The notes beneath the pieces are model-generated. The model saw nothing but the letters and a program-made list of their open reading frames with translations, made no database searches and was not told the DNA's origin. A stretch of 64,000 bases of DNA from Albibacterium sp035514885 (lineage in GTDB: Bacteria > Bacteroidota > Bacteroidia > Sphingobacteriales > Sphingobacteriaceae): positions 59,363-123,362 of the forward strand of contig NZ_DATJCH010000016.1 of assembly GCF_035514885.1 (NCBI RefSeq), written 5' to 3'. Shown here piece by piece: positions 35,294 to 45,035 of the stretch. Within the stretch, counting starts at the first letter, position 1. Each line of letters begins with the position of its first letter. A program made the position numbers and the translations under genes.

Positions 35294-37216
35294 TTAACCC
35301 TTCATCGCCTCTGCACCTTCTTTGATTTCTGCAACAACTGTTGGATCTAATAGGGTAGAAATATCTCCAACATTTGCAAAATCTCCCTCAACAATTTTTC
35401 GTAAAATCCTACGCATTATTTTCCCTGACCGGGTTTTAGGAAGATCTCTTACAAATTGTATTTTATCTGGCTTGGCAATGGCTCCGATAATACGTGCTAC
35501 GGTAGCATTGATATCTTTGCGAGTTAAATCCATATCTTTTTCATGACCCTCCTCTATAATTACAAAGGCATATATTCCTTGTCCTTTAACAGGATGCGGA
35601 TAGCCAACAATAGCAGATTCAACCACATCGCTATGCATATTAATAGCATTCTCTAATTCCGCAGTACCAATTCTATGTCCGGAAACATTCAATACATCAT
35701 CTACCCTACCTGTAATTCGGTAATATCCTTCTTCATCTCTTAAACAACCGTCACCCGTGAAATACATTCCTTTATAAGTAGAAAAATATGTTAAACGGCA
35801 ACGCTCATGATCACCCCAAGTTGTACGAAGCATACCTGGCCATGGAAATTTTATACATAAATTACCACTAACACCATTGCCTTCTAATACTTTTCCATTC
35901 TCATCCATTAGTACAGGCTGTACTCCAGGCAAGGGTAACATGGCATAACCAGGTTTAGTTGGCGTAATACCAGCAATAGCAGAAATTAATATTCCTCCAT
36001 TCTCAGTCTGCCACCAAGTGTCAACAATTGGTGCTTTTCCCTTTCCTACTTTCTCATTATACCAATGCCATGCCTCTTCATTGATGGGCTCACCTACAGA
36101 ACCCAGTTTGGTAATACTACTTAGATCTTTATTATCTATGTATTCATCTCCGGCAGCCATTAAAGAACGAATGGCAGTTGGTGCAGTATATAAGATATTT
36201 ACTTTATGTTTTGCGACTACATCCCATAATCGGCCAGCATCAGGCCAGGTAGGTATCCCTTCAAACATTAAGGAGGTAGCGCCCTGAGATAAGGGTCCAT
36301 AAACGATGTAAGAGTGGCCGGTTATCCAACCGATATCTGCAGTACAGAAAAAAACTTCATTTAGCTGATATTGGAAAACATTACTAAAAGTATAACCGGT
36401 ATACACCATATAGCCACCAGTAGTATGAACTACTCCCTTTGGCTTGCCCGTAGAACCGGATGTATATAATACAAACAATGGGTCTTCGGCATCCATTTCT
36501 TCAGCAGGATAAGATGGGTTCCCTTGACTCTCTACTTTATGGATTTCATCTTCCCACCATACGTCGCGACCTTTAATCATGGAAATTCCTACACGCGCAC
36601 GTGTCAAAACAATAACTCTATTAATAGTCTTACATTGAACCAAGGCATCATCTACAATGCTCTTTAATTCAACAAGCTTGGTTCCTCTATAATTACCATC
36701 GGCAGTAATTACTAGTGAACATTCCGCATCATTAATTCGATCGGCAATGGACTGTGCAGAGAATCCTCCGAATACCACTGAATGGATAGCTCCCACACGC
36801 GCACATGCTAAAACTGCAATGGCTAATTCGGGAACCATGGGTAAATAAATACAAACTCTATCTCCTTTGCTAATTCCGTTATTCTTTAAGACGTTTGCGA
36901 ACTGCTCAACTTTCTCTAACAGCTGTTTATAACTTAAGATACGTGCACTTTCTGTTGGGTCATTGGGTTCCCAAATAATTGCAGGTTTATCGCCATTCTT
37001 ATAGATGTGACGGTCAAGGCAGTTTTCCGTTATATTCAGCTTTCCATTTTCAAACCATTTTATATTGGGTTCTTCGAAATTCCAATTTAAAACATTTGTC
37101 CATTTTTTTTTCCAAAAGAAGGTATCGGCAATTTCTGCCCAGAATTCTTCTGGGTTTTCTACACTATAACGATAAGTCTTTTCATAGTCCTCAAAATCTT
37201 TAATTTGTAGTTCCAT
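35294..37216 (-). CDS. acs: Acetyl-CoA synthetase
   Basis: A 640-residue AMP-forming acetyl-CoA synthetase that converts acetate, ATP and CoA to acetyl-CoA. The P-loop YTSGSTGKPKG lies near residue 252, and the acetate-pocket segment DTWWQTENGG near 400. The regulatory lysine is Lys599 in RSGKIMRR, the position known to be acetylated in homologues. Length is in the family range. It is transcribed alone, upstream and divergent of the ribosomal protein genes. No -7 element was found. Confidence 0.97.
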   Translation of the reverse strand: MELQIKDFEDYEKTYRYSVENPEEFWAEIADTFFWKKKWTNVLNWNFEEPNIKWFENGKLNITENCLDRHIYKNGDKPAIIWEPNDPTESARILSYKQLLEKVEQFANVLKNNGISKGDRVCIYLPMVPELAIAVLACARVGAIHSVVFGGFSAQSIADRINDAECSLVITADGNYRGTKLVELKSIVDDALVQCKTINRVIVLTRARVGISMIKGRDVWWEDEIHKVESQGNPSYPAEEMDAEDPLFVLYTSGSTGKPKGVVHTTGGYMVYTGYTFSNVFQYQLNEVFFCTADIGWITGHSYIVYGPLSQGATSLMFEGIPTWPDAGRLWDVVAKHKVNILYTAPTAIRSLMAAGDEYIDNKDLSSITKLGSVGEPINEEAWHWYNEKVGKGKAPIVDTWWQTENGGILISAIAGITPTKPGYAMLPLPGVQPVLMDENGKVLEGNGVSGNLCIKFPWPGMLRTTWGDHERCRLTYFSTYKGMYFTGDGCLRDEEGYYRITGRVDDVLNVSGHRIGTAELENAINMHSDVVESAIVGYPHPVKGQGIYAFVIIEEGHEKDMDLTRKDINATVARIIGAIAKPDKIQFVRDLPKTRSGKIMRRILRKIVEGDFANVGDISTLLDPTVVAEIKEGAEAMKG

Positions 37217-37390
37217 ATGTAAAATAATTCTTAGAGTATTATAATTTTAGGTATTTTTGAATTTCTGGAATTCAGCATAAAGATACTGAAAAGCAGATAA
37301 GCATCAATTCTTTTGATGGTTAATTAGATTATTTAATCCGGTTTCTATTTAATACAGATCTTTTCATAAAAAAATAGAAACAAAATATAA

Positions 37391-37420
37391 TTGCATAATC
37401 AAAATAAATTTCGATATTTG
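37391..37420 (+). promoter_or_regulatory. Promoter of the rpmB operon
   Basis: TTG (37391-37393) and GATATTTG (37413-37420) are separated by 19 nt, differing from TAnnTTTG only at the first base. The predicted leader is about 40 nt. Confidence 0.45.
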
Positions 37421-37467
37421 CAAACTCTTAAATAATTGAGAATTAATAGAACGAAATAGCATTAGTC

Positions 37468-37701
37468 ATGTCAAGAGTTTGTGATTTAACAGGTAAAACA
37501 GCATTAAAGGGGAATAGGGTTTCTAACTCAAACGTTAAAACCATTCGTAGATTTTACCCGAACCTTCAAACAAAAAGGTTCTTTATTCCAGAAGAAAACC
37601 GGTGGATTACTTTAAAAGTATCTACTTCGGCAATCAAAACCATCAATAAACTGGGTATCTCAGCAGTAATTGATAAATTCGTAAAAAAGGGCTTTATTTA
37701 G
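37468..37701 (+). CDS. rpmB: 50S ribosomal protein L28
   Basis: A 77-residue bL28: N-terminal MSRVCDLTGK and the VSNSNVKTIRRFYPNLQ segment are diagnostic. It lacks extra zinc-binding cysteines. First gene of a three-gene ribosomal operon, 89 nt before rpmG. Confidence 0.97.
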   Translation: MSRVCDLTGKTALKGNRVSNSNVKTIRRFYPNLQTKRFFIPEENRWITLKVSTSAIKTINKLGISAVIDKFVKKGFI

Positions 37702-37790
37702 TATTCCACTAAACAAATGCTTTTTCAGAATATCTATATATAAAATATATCGTTCAATTATAGCAGAGAACGAATCTAAGAAATACAATA

Positions 37791-37973
37791 ATGGCTAAAA
37801 AAGGTAACAGAGTTCAAGTAATATTAGAATGTACTGAACACAAAGAAAGTGGTCAACCGGGAATGTCTCGTTATATTACCACTAAGAACAAGAAGAACAC
37901 CACCGAGCGTTTAGAATTAAAGAAATTTAATCCTGTGCTTCGTAAAGTTACTCTTCATAAAGAAATTAAATAA
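37791..37973 (+). CDS. rpmG: 50S ribosomal protein L33
   Basis: A 60-residue bL33. The N-terminus MAKKGNRVQVILECTEHK is characteristic, followed by YITTKNKKNTTERLELKKF. Only one cysteine is present, so it is a zinc-free form. It lies 38 nt before the DUF4295 gene. Confidence 0.97.
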   Translation: MAKKGNRVQVILECTEHKESGQPGMSRYITTKNKKNTTERLELKKFNPVLRKVTLHKEIK

Positions 37974-38011
37974 TATCTTTTTACGCGCTTGGCGCATAAA
38001 AGCTTAAAGAA

Positions 38012-38197
38012 ATGGCAAAGAAATCAATCGCATCCCTGAAATCAGGAAAAGGTAAAGATTATACAAAAGTTATTACAGCTGCTCGGTCACCAAAGACTGG
38101 TGCTTACTCTTTCAAAGAGCTTATAGCACACAATGATCAGATTAAAGCAGCAGTAGAGGTTGCAAAAGATCTTGTAGCTTCAGCTCCTGCTGAATAG
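38012..38197 (+). CDS. DUF4295 small protein, probably ribosomal
   Basis: A 61-residue basic protein of the DUF4295 family, restricted to Bacteroidota: MAKKSIASLKSG at the start, and the SPKTGAYSFKE motif in the middle. Its place directly after rpmB and rpmG strongly suggests a ribosome component. My memory is that this family was assigned as bL38 in a Flavobacterium ribosome structure; that identification is recalled, not derived here. Confidence 0.88.
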   Translation: MAKKSIASLKSGKGKDYTKVITAARSPKTGAYSFKELIAHNDQIKAAVEVAKDLVASAPAE

Positions 38198-38219
38198 TAA
38201 CATTTTAAAGTTCTTATAT

Positions 38220-38257
38220 AAGCCGTTCCGATAATTTGGAAGGGCTTTTCTATTTTA
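38220..38257 (+). terminator. Terminator of the rpmB-rpmG-DUF4295 operon
   Basis: AAGCCGTTCC (38220-38229) pairs with GGAAGGGCTT (38238-38247), with one mismatch and an 8-nt loop, then TTCTATTTT. Confidence 0.7.
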
Positions 38258-38301
38258 TACCTACGCAAAATCCTTACCTTTATATAATACATATATAATT
38301 T

Positions 38302-39267
38302 ATGGCATTATTTGATTTTTTTAAAAAGAAGGAAAAACCCACTGTACAAATGCAGGAGGCCCTTGATAAGGGTTTAGAGAAAACTAAAGAAGGTTTTCTT
38401 GCAAAAATATCAAAAGCAGTAGTAGGAAAATCTACTGTTGATGATGCTGTTCTCGACGAATTAGAAGAGATATTAGTTACCTCTGATGTGGGCGTTACTA
38501 CAACGCTTAAGATTATCAAAAGAATAGAGGCACGGGTAGAACGCGATAAATATGTAAACACCTCTGAGTTGAATCAGATTCTTCGGGAAGAGATTCAGGC
38601 CTTATTGGCAGAAAACAACAGCGATGATTTTGCTAATTTTGAATATGGTAAGCATAAACCCTATGTAATCATGGTGGTAGGCGTGAACGGTGTAGGTAAA
38701 ACCACAACAATTGGGAAACTCGCTCACAAATTAAAGGAAAGTGGCAATAAAGTAGTTTTAGGCGCTGCCGATACCTTTAGAGCTGCAGCTGTTGATCAGA
38801 TAAAAGTTTGGGGAGAACGGGTTGGAGTAAGAGTTGTGGCGCAACCCATGGGCTCTGATCCTGCTTCTGTGGCTTACGATACTTTGCAGTCAGCAGTATC
38901 AAATGGCGAAGATGTAGTAATAATTGATACAGCCGGGCGCTTACATAATAAAGTTGCGTTAATGAATGAATTAACCAAGATAAAAAATGTCATGAAGAAG
39001 GTGGTACCTGATGCCCCTCATGAAATACTCTTGGTGCTTGATGCCTCTACCGGACAAAATGCTATTGAGCAATGTAAACAGTTTACAGAAGCTACAGATG
39101 TAAATGCTTTAGCACTTACCAAACTGGATGGCACAGCAAAAGGCGGGGTAGTGATTGGAGTTTCCGATCAATTTAAAATACCAGTAAAATATATTGGTGT
39201 TGGAGAAAAAATAAATGACTTGCAGTTGTTTAATAAAACTGAGTTTGTAAACTCTCTATTCAAATAG
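38302..39267 (+). CDS. ftsY: Signal recognition particle receptor FtsY
   Basis: A 321-residue SRP receptor GTPase that docks SRP-ribosome complexes at the membrane. The G1 loop GVNGVGKTT is near residue 128, DTAGR near 212 and TKLDG near 272. The N-terminal acidic region of E. coli FtsY is mostly absent, as is usual in this phylum. rimO starts 1 nt after the stop. Confidence 0.97.
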   Translation: MALFDFFKKKEKPTVQMQEALDKGLEKTKEGFLAKISKAVVGKSTVDDAVLDELEEILVTSDVGVTTTLKIIKRIEARVERDKYVNTSELNQILREEIQALLAENNSDDFANFEYGKHKPYVIMVVGVNGVGKTTTIGKLAHKLKESGNKVVLGAADTFRAAAVDQIKVWGERVGVRVVAQPMGSDPASVAYDTLQSAVSNGEDVVIIDTAGRLHNKVALMNELTKIKNVMKKVVPDAPHEILLVLDASTGQNAIEQCKQFTEATDVNALALTKLDGTAKGGVVIGVSDQFKIPVKYIGVGEKINDLQLFNKTEFVNSLFK

Positions 39268-39268
39268 A

Positions 39269-40600
39269 ATGAAAACGAAGATAGCGGAAGCCCCCATCCA
39301 AAGGAAACCGAGAATAAATGTAGTAACCTTAGGTTGTTCTAAAAACATTCACGATAGTGAAGTATTAATGGGACAATTGAAAGGCAACAAGATGGAGGTT
39401 GTACACGAATCAGATGATGTACAGGAAGAGGATATTGTAATTATTAATACTTGTGGATTTATTGATAATGCGAAGCAGGAATCGATTGATACAATTCTGG
39501 AATATAGTGCATTAAAAGACGAAGGAAAATTAAAAAAGGTAATCGTTACCGGCTGCCTTTCTGAAAGGTATAAACCTGAACTTGAGAAGGAGATTCCAAA
39601 TGTTGATAATTATTTCGGAACTAACGATTTAGAGAATCTATTGGAGTCTGTTGGAGCCAATTACAAATATGAGTTAATAGGTGAGCGTCTATTAACTACA
39701 CCGTCTCATTTTTCATACTTTAAAATTGCAGAAGGTTGTAACAGACCTTGTTCCTTTTGCGCCATTCCATTGATGCGAGGAAAGCATGTATCAAAACCAG
39801 TTGAAGCTTTAGTAAAGGAGGCAAAATTTTTAGCTCAAAATGGTACTAAAGAGCTGATCTTAATTGCTCAAGATTTAACCTATTATGGTTTAGATATGTA
39901 TGGAAAAAGAAATTTAGCAGATTTACTGCGTAACCTTTCTGATGTAGAAGGAATTGAATGGATACGTCTGCAATATGCCTATCCTTCAGGTTTTCCAATG
40001 GACATTCTGGATGCTATGAATGAAAGAAGCAATATTTGCAACTATTTGGATATGCCCCTTCAACATATTTCTGACAATATGCTCAAATCCATGCGAAGAG
40101 GTATTACCAAACAGAAAACACTTGATTTGGTAAGTGAGATCCGCGATAGAGTTCCAAATATAGCTTTAAGAACCACTTTAATCTGTGGATACCCAGGTGA
40201 AACTCAGCAAGACTTTGAAGAAATGAAAGAATGGGTTGCTGAAAGTAAATTTGACCGTTTAGGTTGCTTCACCTATTCACATGAAGAGAATACGCATGCT
40301 CATAGCCTAATTGATGATGTTCCGGCTGAAGTTAAGGAAGCTCGATTAGAAGAGATAATGGGAATTCAACAGGGAATTTCTTATGATATAAATCAACAAA
40401 AAGTAGGTAAAACCTATAAAGTTTTAATTGATAGAATTGAGGGTGATTACTTTGTAGGTAGAACTGAATTTGATTCACCTGAAGTTGATAATGAAGTTTT
40501 AATTCCAAAGTCAGACAGCTATGTCACGGTGGGTAGATATGCGAATGTTTTAATAAATAGAGCAGATGATTTCGACTTACATGGTTCAATTGTAAAATAA
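39269..40600 (+). CDS. rimO: Ribosomal protein S12 methylthiotransferase RimO
   Basis: A 443-residue radical-SAM enzyme that adds a methylthio group to Asp88 of S12. The auxiliary-cluster cysteines are Cys23, Cys62 and Cys96, and the SAM cluster motif is Cys157-x3-Cys161-x2-Cys164. A C-terminal TRAM domain follows. The motif TLGCSKN at 20-26 favours RimO over MiaB. It is cotranscribed with ftsY. Confidence 0.95.
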   Translation: MKTKIAEAPIQRKPRINVVTLGCSKNIHDSEVLMGQLKGNKMEVVHESDDVQEEDIVIINTCGFIDNAKQESIDTILEYSALKDEGKLKKVIVTGCLSERYKPELEKEIPNVDNYFGTNDLENLLESVGANYKYELIGERLLTTPSHFSYFKIAEGCNRPCSFCAIPLMRGKHVSKPVEALVKEAKFLAQNGTKELILIAQDLTYYGLDMYGKRNLADLLRNLSDVEGIEWIRLQYAYPSGFPMDILDAMNERSNICNYLDMPLQHISDNMLKSMRRGITKQKTLDLVSEIRDRVPNIALRTTLICGYPGETQQDFEEMKEWVAESKFDRLGCFTYSHEENTHAHSLIDDVPAEVKEARLEEIMGIQQGISYDINQQKVGKTYKVLIDRIEGDYFVGRTEFDSPEVDNEVLIPKSDSYVTVGRYANVLINRADDFDLHGSIVK

Positions 40601-40633
40601 TCATGATAAACTTTATACTCACTTCCAGAATAT

Positions 40634-40641
40634 TACTTTTG
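40634..40641 (+). promoter_or_regulatory. Putative -7 element for bshC
   Basis: TACTTTTG (TAnnTTTG) ends 4 nt before the bshC ATG at 40646, implying a leaderless mRNA. Confidence 0.5.
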
Positions 40642-40645
40642 CAGT

Positions 40646-42229
40646 ATGAAGGCAACTTATATTGATTATAGCGATACTCTCAGCTTCTCGTCCTTATTAA
40701 TAAACTATTTCGAAAATAACGACCAACTAGCAGCATTTTATGGTAATAGACCAGATCAGGAAGGGTTTTCAAAGCAAATCAATAACAAATCTTTTGCACA
40801 TAGAAATGTATTAGTTGATGCTCTTCTGGAACAGCAAAAAGACTGTCAAACTTCTGATGAATCTTTAGCAAATATCCATTTACTAAAGGAAGCAAATTCC
40901 TTTACGATTACAACCGGCCATCAATTAAATATCTTTACCGGTCCTTTGTATTTTATTTTCAAAATAGCTACTGCTATTAAATTGTCAATGGATTTAAAGG
41001 AACAATTTCCATCTAGTAATTTCATTCCTGTTTATTGGATGGCATCCGAGGATCATGATTTTGACGAAATTAACCACACTCATATTTCTAAGCATACAAT
41101 AAAGTGGAATAAAGTGGCTACCGGAGCAACTGGTCGCTTGTCTACAGCCGATATTAAGGAGGCTGTACAAACCTATCAGAATATATTGGGCTTATCAGAT
41201 AACTCTACTAAATTAGCGAAAATAATAGAGAAAGCTTATTTAGAGCAGTCTAACCTTGCTGATGCTACCCGCAGCTTAGCTAATCAACTATTCGGGAACT
41301 ATGGATTGGTAGTAATAGATGCAGACCAAGTTGAGTTAAAAAAGCTCTTTATCCCTATAATTAAAGAAGATATCGTTGAACAAAACAGTTCTCGTGAGGT
41401 CGAAAAAACATCAAAGGAACTTTCAGATGCTGGCTTTAAAACCCAGGTTCATGGACGAGATATCAACTTCTTCTACTTAAAGGATAATTTTAGAGAGCGA
41501 ATCATTTTAAATAAGGAAGGAAATTACGAGGTCCTGAATCAGCAACGATATTTTTCTAAAGATGAACTTCTGAAAGAGATAGACAAACATCCGGAGCGCT
41601 TTAGTCCGAATGTTATTATGCGTCCTGTCTATCAAGAAATCATCCTTCCTAATTTAGCTTATATTGGAGGAGGTGCTGAGATAAATTATTGGATGCAACT
41701 GAAAGGCGTATTTGATTTTTATCAAGTAGACTTCCCTATATTAATACCTCGCAATTCTGCGATGATAGCCGATGGCAAGCTTGGAGAGAAAATATATCGA
41801 CTTAATTTTACGTATAAAAGTATTTTCAAAAACACCGAGATTCTTAAGAAAGAATACGTACGCGTACATAGTAAACATCGTTTAAACCTGAATGATGAAT
41901 GGCTGGAGTTTACTTCCCTATTCGAGAAAATTAAACTCAGGGCTTATAAGATAGATCCTACCTTAGGTCCTAGTACAGATGCCATTGAAGCACGATTGAA
42001 AAAGGCTATTAACCGATTGGAAAAGAAATTGCTAAAGGCCGATCAGAAGAATTACAAAGAAGCTTTGAATCAAATTGAGAGAATAAAGGAAGCTCTTTTC
42101 CCTGGTGGAGTTCTACAAGAACGGATAGAAAACTTTGGGCCTTATTATGTAAAATACGGGGATAGCTTTATTGAGGAGCTAATTCATAAATTTAAACCTC
42201 TTGAGTTTAAATTCACTGTATTGTATTAA
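40646..42229 (+). CDS. bshC: Bacillithiol biosynthesis cysteine-adding enzyme BshC
   Basis: A 527-residue BshC, which would couple cysteine to glucosaminyl-malate to form bacillithiol, the low-molecular-weight thiol of many Bacteroidota. Recognisable segments are TGHQLNIFTGPLYFIFK near residue 95, the PVYWMASEDHDFDEI stretch near 131-145, and the C-terminal coiled region ending EFKFTVLY. bshA and bshB are not in this window. The stop overlaps hemJ by 4 bp in a convergent arrangement. Confidence 0.93.
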   Translation: MKATYIDYSDTLSFSSLLINYFENNDQLAAFYGNRPDQEGFSKQINNKSFAHRNVLVDALLEQQKDCQTSDESLANIHLLKEANSFTITTGHQLNIFTGPLYFIFKIATAIKLSMDLKEQFPSSNFIPVYWMASEDHDFDEINHTHISKHTIKWNKVATGATGRLSTADIKEAVQTYQNILGLSDNSTKLAKIIEKAYLEQSNLADATRSLANQLFGNYGLVVIDADQVELKKLFIPIIKEDIVEQNSSREVEKTSKELSDAGFKTQVHGRDINFFYLKDNFRERIILNKEGNYEVLNQQRYFSKDELLKEIDKHPERFSPNVIMRPVYQEIILPNLAYIGGGAEINYWMQLKGVFDFYQVDFPILIPRNSAMIADGKLGEKIYRLNFTYKSIFKNTEILKKEYVRVHSKHRLNLNDEWLEFTSLFEKIKLRAYKIDPTLGPSTDAIEARLKKAINRLEKKLLKADQKNYKEALNQIERIKEALFPGGVLQERIENFGPYYVKYGDSFIEELIHKFKPLEFKFTVLY

Positions 42230-42765
42230 GAGTTTCTATTACGATATCGCTTATAAATTTTCACAGCCATCATTAAGAGAACGGATAAAGCGATTAAACC
42301 GACTAAACCAAAAATCCAGTTAACAGCACTCTTTAACACCACAATAAATACAATTGCAAAAAGTATAATGGTGGCAACCTCGTTCCATAATCGAAGTTGT
42401 GTTGAAGTCCATTTACTAAGCTCATCTTTTAAATTCCGCATAACTCGCTGACAAATGAAATGGTATGCAAGCAGTGCCAGAACAAAACAAAGCTTTACAT
42501 GCATCCATGGAGTCTGTAAGAGTGCCGGATTAATATATAACATAACTAAACCAGCGATTACTGTTAAATACATTGCGGGAGTTGTTATTACCCACCACAG
42601 TTTACTCTCCATAATTATAAACTGCTTATGAAGAAGCATGTATTCATCTGAAGACTTCAGTTTTGCTTCGGTATGGTAAACGAAAAGCCGGACTATATAG
42701 AAAAGTCCGGCCATCCAACAAATGACAAAAATGATATGAATAGATTTAGCGTATAGGTAAATCAC
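42226..42765 (-). CDS. hemJ: HemJ-type protoporphyrinogen oxidase
   Basis: A 179-residue membrane protein with about four hydrophobic helices. His10 and the WMAGLFYIVRLFVYH segment (residues 17-31) match HemJ, the heme-dependent oxidase that turns protoporphyrinogen IX into protoporphyrin IX. It lies 8 nt after hemE in the same operon, which supports the assignment over a generic CopD-like protein. Confidence 0.88.
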   Translation of the reverse strand: MIYLYAKSIHIIFVICWMAGLFYIVRLFVYHTEAKLKSSDEYMLLHKQFIIMESKLWWVITTPAMYLTVIAGLVMLYINPALLQTPWMHVKLCFVLALLAYHFICQRVMRNLKDELSKWTSTQLRLWNEVATIILFAIVFIVVLKSAVNWIFGLVGLIALSVLLMMAVKIYKRYRNRNS

Positions 42766-42773
42766 GATAGTAA

Positions 42774-43811
42774 TTAATATCTAAATTCTTTAATCAAATC
42801 TACTGCGTATTTTACCTTATCGAATGAGAAATCTGGCATAATACCATGACCAAGATTAAATATATAGCCATCTACACCCCGCATACTTTCAAACAATTGT
42901 TCGATGCGTTTTTTTATCACCGGTTTATCCGCATAAAAGATGTATGGATCTAAGTTCCCTTGAACTGCAATCCCCGCAGGAAGAGAATCCTTTAAACTTC
43001 TCAAGTTTGCATTCCAATCCACAGAAATCACATCTGGTCTGGACTCAACCATCAAAGGATAAAAAACAGAACTTCCTTTTGCAAAGGAAATAATCGGAAC
43101 ACCTTTACGGTTCAGCTTAGAGATTATTTCTTTATTATATTGATGTGAGAATTCATTATAATCATCCCATGAAAGTGCTTGTGCCCAGCTGTCAAATAAC
43201 TGCAATGCATTTACTCCGGCATCGATCTGCATATTCAAGTAATCAACCGTTACCTTAGCTATCTTAGCAAGAATAAAATGAGCCAGCTCAGGGTCATTGT
43301 GTAAAAGATATTTTGTTTTCTTAAAGTCTTTTGAAGAGCCCCCTTCAATTAAGTAACTCAATATCGTAAATGGTGCTCCGGCAAAACCGATTAAAGGGAT
43401 TGAACCGTTTAATCTGCTTTGAATTTCTTTAATTGCTTCGGCAACGTATTGCAGCTTATCAATAACATCAGTTTCTAAAGCCTCTGCATCAGACCTGTTA
43501 CGTACTGGATTTGAGAACCGAGGTCCTACCCCTTCCTTAAAGCTTAAATCTCCACCCATAGCTTCAGGAGTAACCAATATATCTGAAAACAGTATTGCAG
43601 CATCAATTCCCAACAAGTTAACGGGCAACATGGTTACATCAGCCGCAATTTCGGGAGTTTTACACATTTCAAGAAAGGAGTATTTATTTTTAATTTCCCA
43701 ATACTCGGGCATAAACCTCCCTGCTTGACGCATCATCCATACTGGCGGACGCTCAGTTTGCTGCGAAAGTGCAGCACGAATAAACAGACTGTTCTCTACG
43801 TTTTGATTCAC
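42774..43811 (-). CDS. hemE: Uroporphyrinogen decarboxylase
   Basis: A 345-residue enzyme that would decarboxylate the four acetate side chains of uroporphyrinogen III to give coproporphyrinogen III. The signature PPVWMMRQAGRFMPEY is at residues 18-33. IGFAGAPFTI and GHGIMPD are further markers. Its start overlaps the stop of the TPR-like gene by 4 nt, linking it to the upstream two-component genes. Confidence 0.97.
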   Translation of the reverse strand: MNQNVENSLFIRAALSQQTERPPVWMMRQAGRFMPEYWEIKNKYSFLEMCKTPEIAADVTMLPVNLLGIDAAILFSDILVTPEAMGGDLSFKEGVGPRFSNPVRNRSDAEALETDVIDKLQYVAEAIKEIQSRLNGSIPLIGFAGAPFTILSYLIEGGSSKDFKKTKYLLHNDPELAHFILAKIAKVTVDYLNMQIDAGVNALQLFDSWAQALSWDDYNEFSHQYNKEIISKLNRKGVPIISFAKGSSVFYPLMVESRPDVISVDWNANLRSLKDSLPAGIAVQGNLDPYIFYADKPVIKKRIEQLFESMRGVDGYIFNLGHGIMPDFSFDKVKYAVDLIKEFRY

Positions 43812-44323
43812 TTCTTTGGTATTTCGTTTTCTATTCTATTAATAATCTGTGCAATTCTTGAACTAACTTCTATTTCAGAAGCTTTAGCTAAGTAAGCTCT
43901 GACGCGTTCATAATCTTTTTTCCTAAGGTTTATATTTGCCAAATGTACAAATACAATAGCCTTATCATTTGGCCTACGGAAAGGCAAACGGGATGCTAGC
44001 TGAAAGTGCCTTTCAGCTGAACTATCATCCAGAAGCTGGAGATATAAATTACCATTTATAAACTCGTAATAGCTTCTTCGCCTCCTTCTAAGATATTCCG
44101 GATTTTTAATATCAGCCAAAAGCTTTCTGGCTTTATCGTATTCTTTATTCTGAAATGCTTCTGAAGCTAATACAACGGTTCCCTCCTTAAAATGAGACCA
44201 AACCATATAAGCCACTATAGCTATCAGCAAAGAACCTACTTGATACGACCGATGATATACCGCCCATGCTAATAACAGCATTGCGATAACAATAATTATC
44301 CATCGCCATCTAGATGTCATCAT
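43808..44323 (-). CDS. Membrane-anchored TPR-like protein
   Basis: A 171-residue protein with two N-terminal transmembrane segments (about 7-22 and 28-43), then helix pairs resembling TPR repeats (AFQNKEYDKARKLL near 57-70; ANINLRKKDYERVRAYLAKA near 130-150). The RRRRRS stretch near 80 is notable. The arrangement of two membrane helices plus TPR in a heme operon recalls E. coli HemY, but sequence identity to it is not evident. It overlaps hemE by 4 nt and lies 7 nt after the response regulator. Confidence 0.75.
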   Translation of the reverse strand: MMTSRWRWIIIVIAMLLLAWAVYHRSYQVGSLLIAIVAYMVWSHFKEGTVVLASEAFQNKEYDKARKLLADIKNPEYLRRRRRSYYEFINGNLYLQLLDDSSAERHFQLASRLPFRRPNDKAIVFVHLANINLRKKDYERVRAYLAKASEIEVSSRIAQIINRIENEIPKK

Positions 44324-44330
44324 AAATAAA

Positions 44331-45035
44331 CTACGTGTGATCCGTAAATTTATATCCTACACCGCGGATCGAATGAAAATAAATAGGATTCTTCTGATCG
44401 CGTTCAAAATATTTACGAAATGTGAGGATAAAATTATCTATGGTACGAGTAGACGGATATACATCATAATTCCACACTGTTTCTAATATCTGCTCTCTTG
44501 ATACAGCTTCATTCCTTCTTTCTACAAGCAATTTTAATAACATCGTCTCCTTTTTTGTAAGAGCTGTAATGCTACCATCTGCATTGTGTAATTCAAAAGA
44601 ATTGAAATGAATGGTTTTGTCACCGATTTTATAGGTATTAACCTCCTTGAAATCATGACCCGTTAAACCCCGCCGAACAAGAATCCCTACACGCAATATT
44701 AATTCTTCCAGGTTAAATGGCTTAACAAGGTAGTCGTCAGCACCTTTTTTTAAGCCCATTACTCTATCTTCACTTGTATTCTTTGCGGTTAAGAACATTA
44801 TTGGCACTTCCGTATTTTCAAGACGAATTGTTTCAGCAACCTGGAACCCATCGATTTCAGGAATCATTACATCTAAAATGACTAAGTTAAATCGCTCCTC
44901 TTTAAACACCTTAAGTGCTTTTTTACCGTCTGTGGCAGTACTAACTTTATAGCCTTCCATTTCCAGGTTTAACTTAATTGCTTCGAGTAAATGTTCTTCG
45001 TCTTCTACGAGAAGGATTCGTTGTTTAGTCTGCAT
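44331..45035 (-). CDS. Two-component response regulator, OmpR family
   Basis: A 234-residue OmpR/PhoB-type regulator. The receiver domain has the acidic VEDEE at 10-14, phosphoacceptor Asp in VILDVMIPEI (near 55) and conserved Lys in LVKPF (near 105). A winged-helix DNA-binding domain with RGVGYKF ends the protein. It overlaps its kinase gene by 11 nt. The leading targets by context are the following TPR, hemE and hemJ genes, but that is inference. Confidence 0.95.
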   Translation of the reverse strand: MQTKQRILLVEDEEHLLEAIKLNLEMEGYKVSTATDGKKALKVFKEERFNLVILDVMIPEIDGFQVAETIRLENTEVPIMFLTAKNTSEDRVMGLKKGADDYLVKPFNLEELILRVGILVRRGLTGHDFKEVNTYKIGDKTIHFNSFELHNADGSITALTKKETMLLKLLVERRNEAVSREQILETVWNYDVYPSTRTIDNFILTFRKYFERDQKNPIYFHSIRGVGYKFTDHT

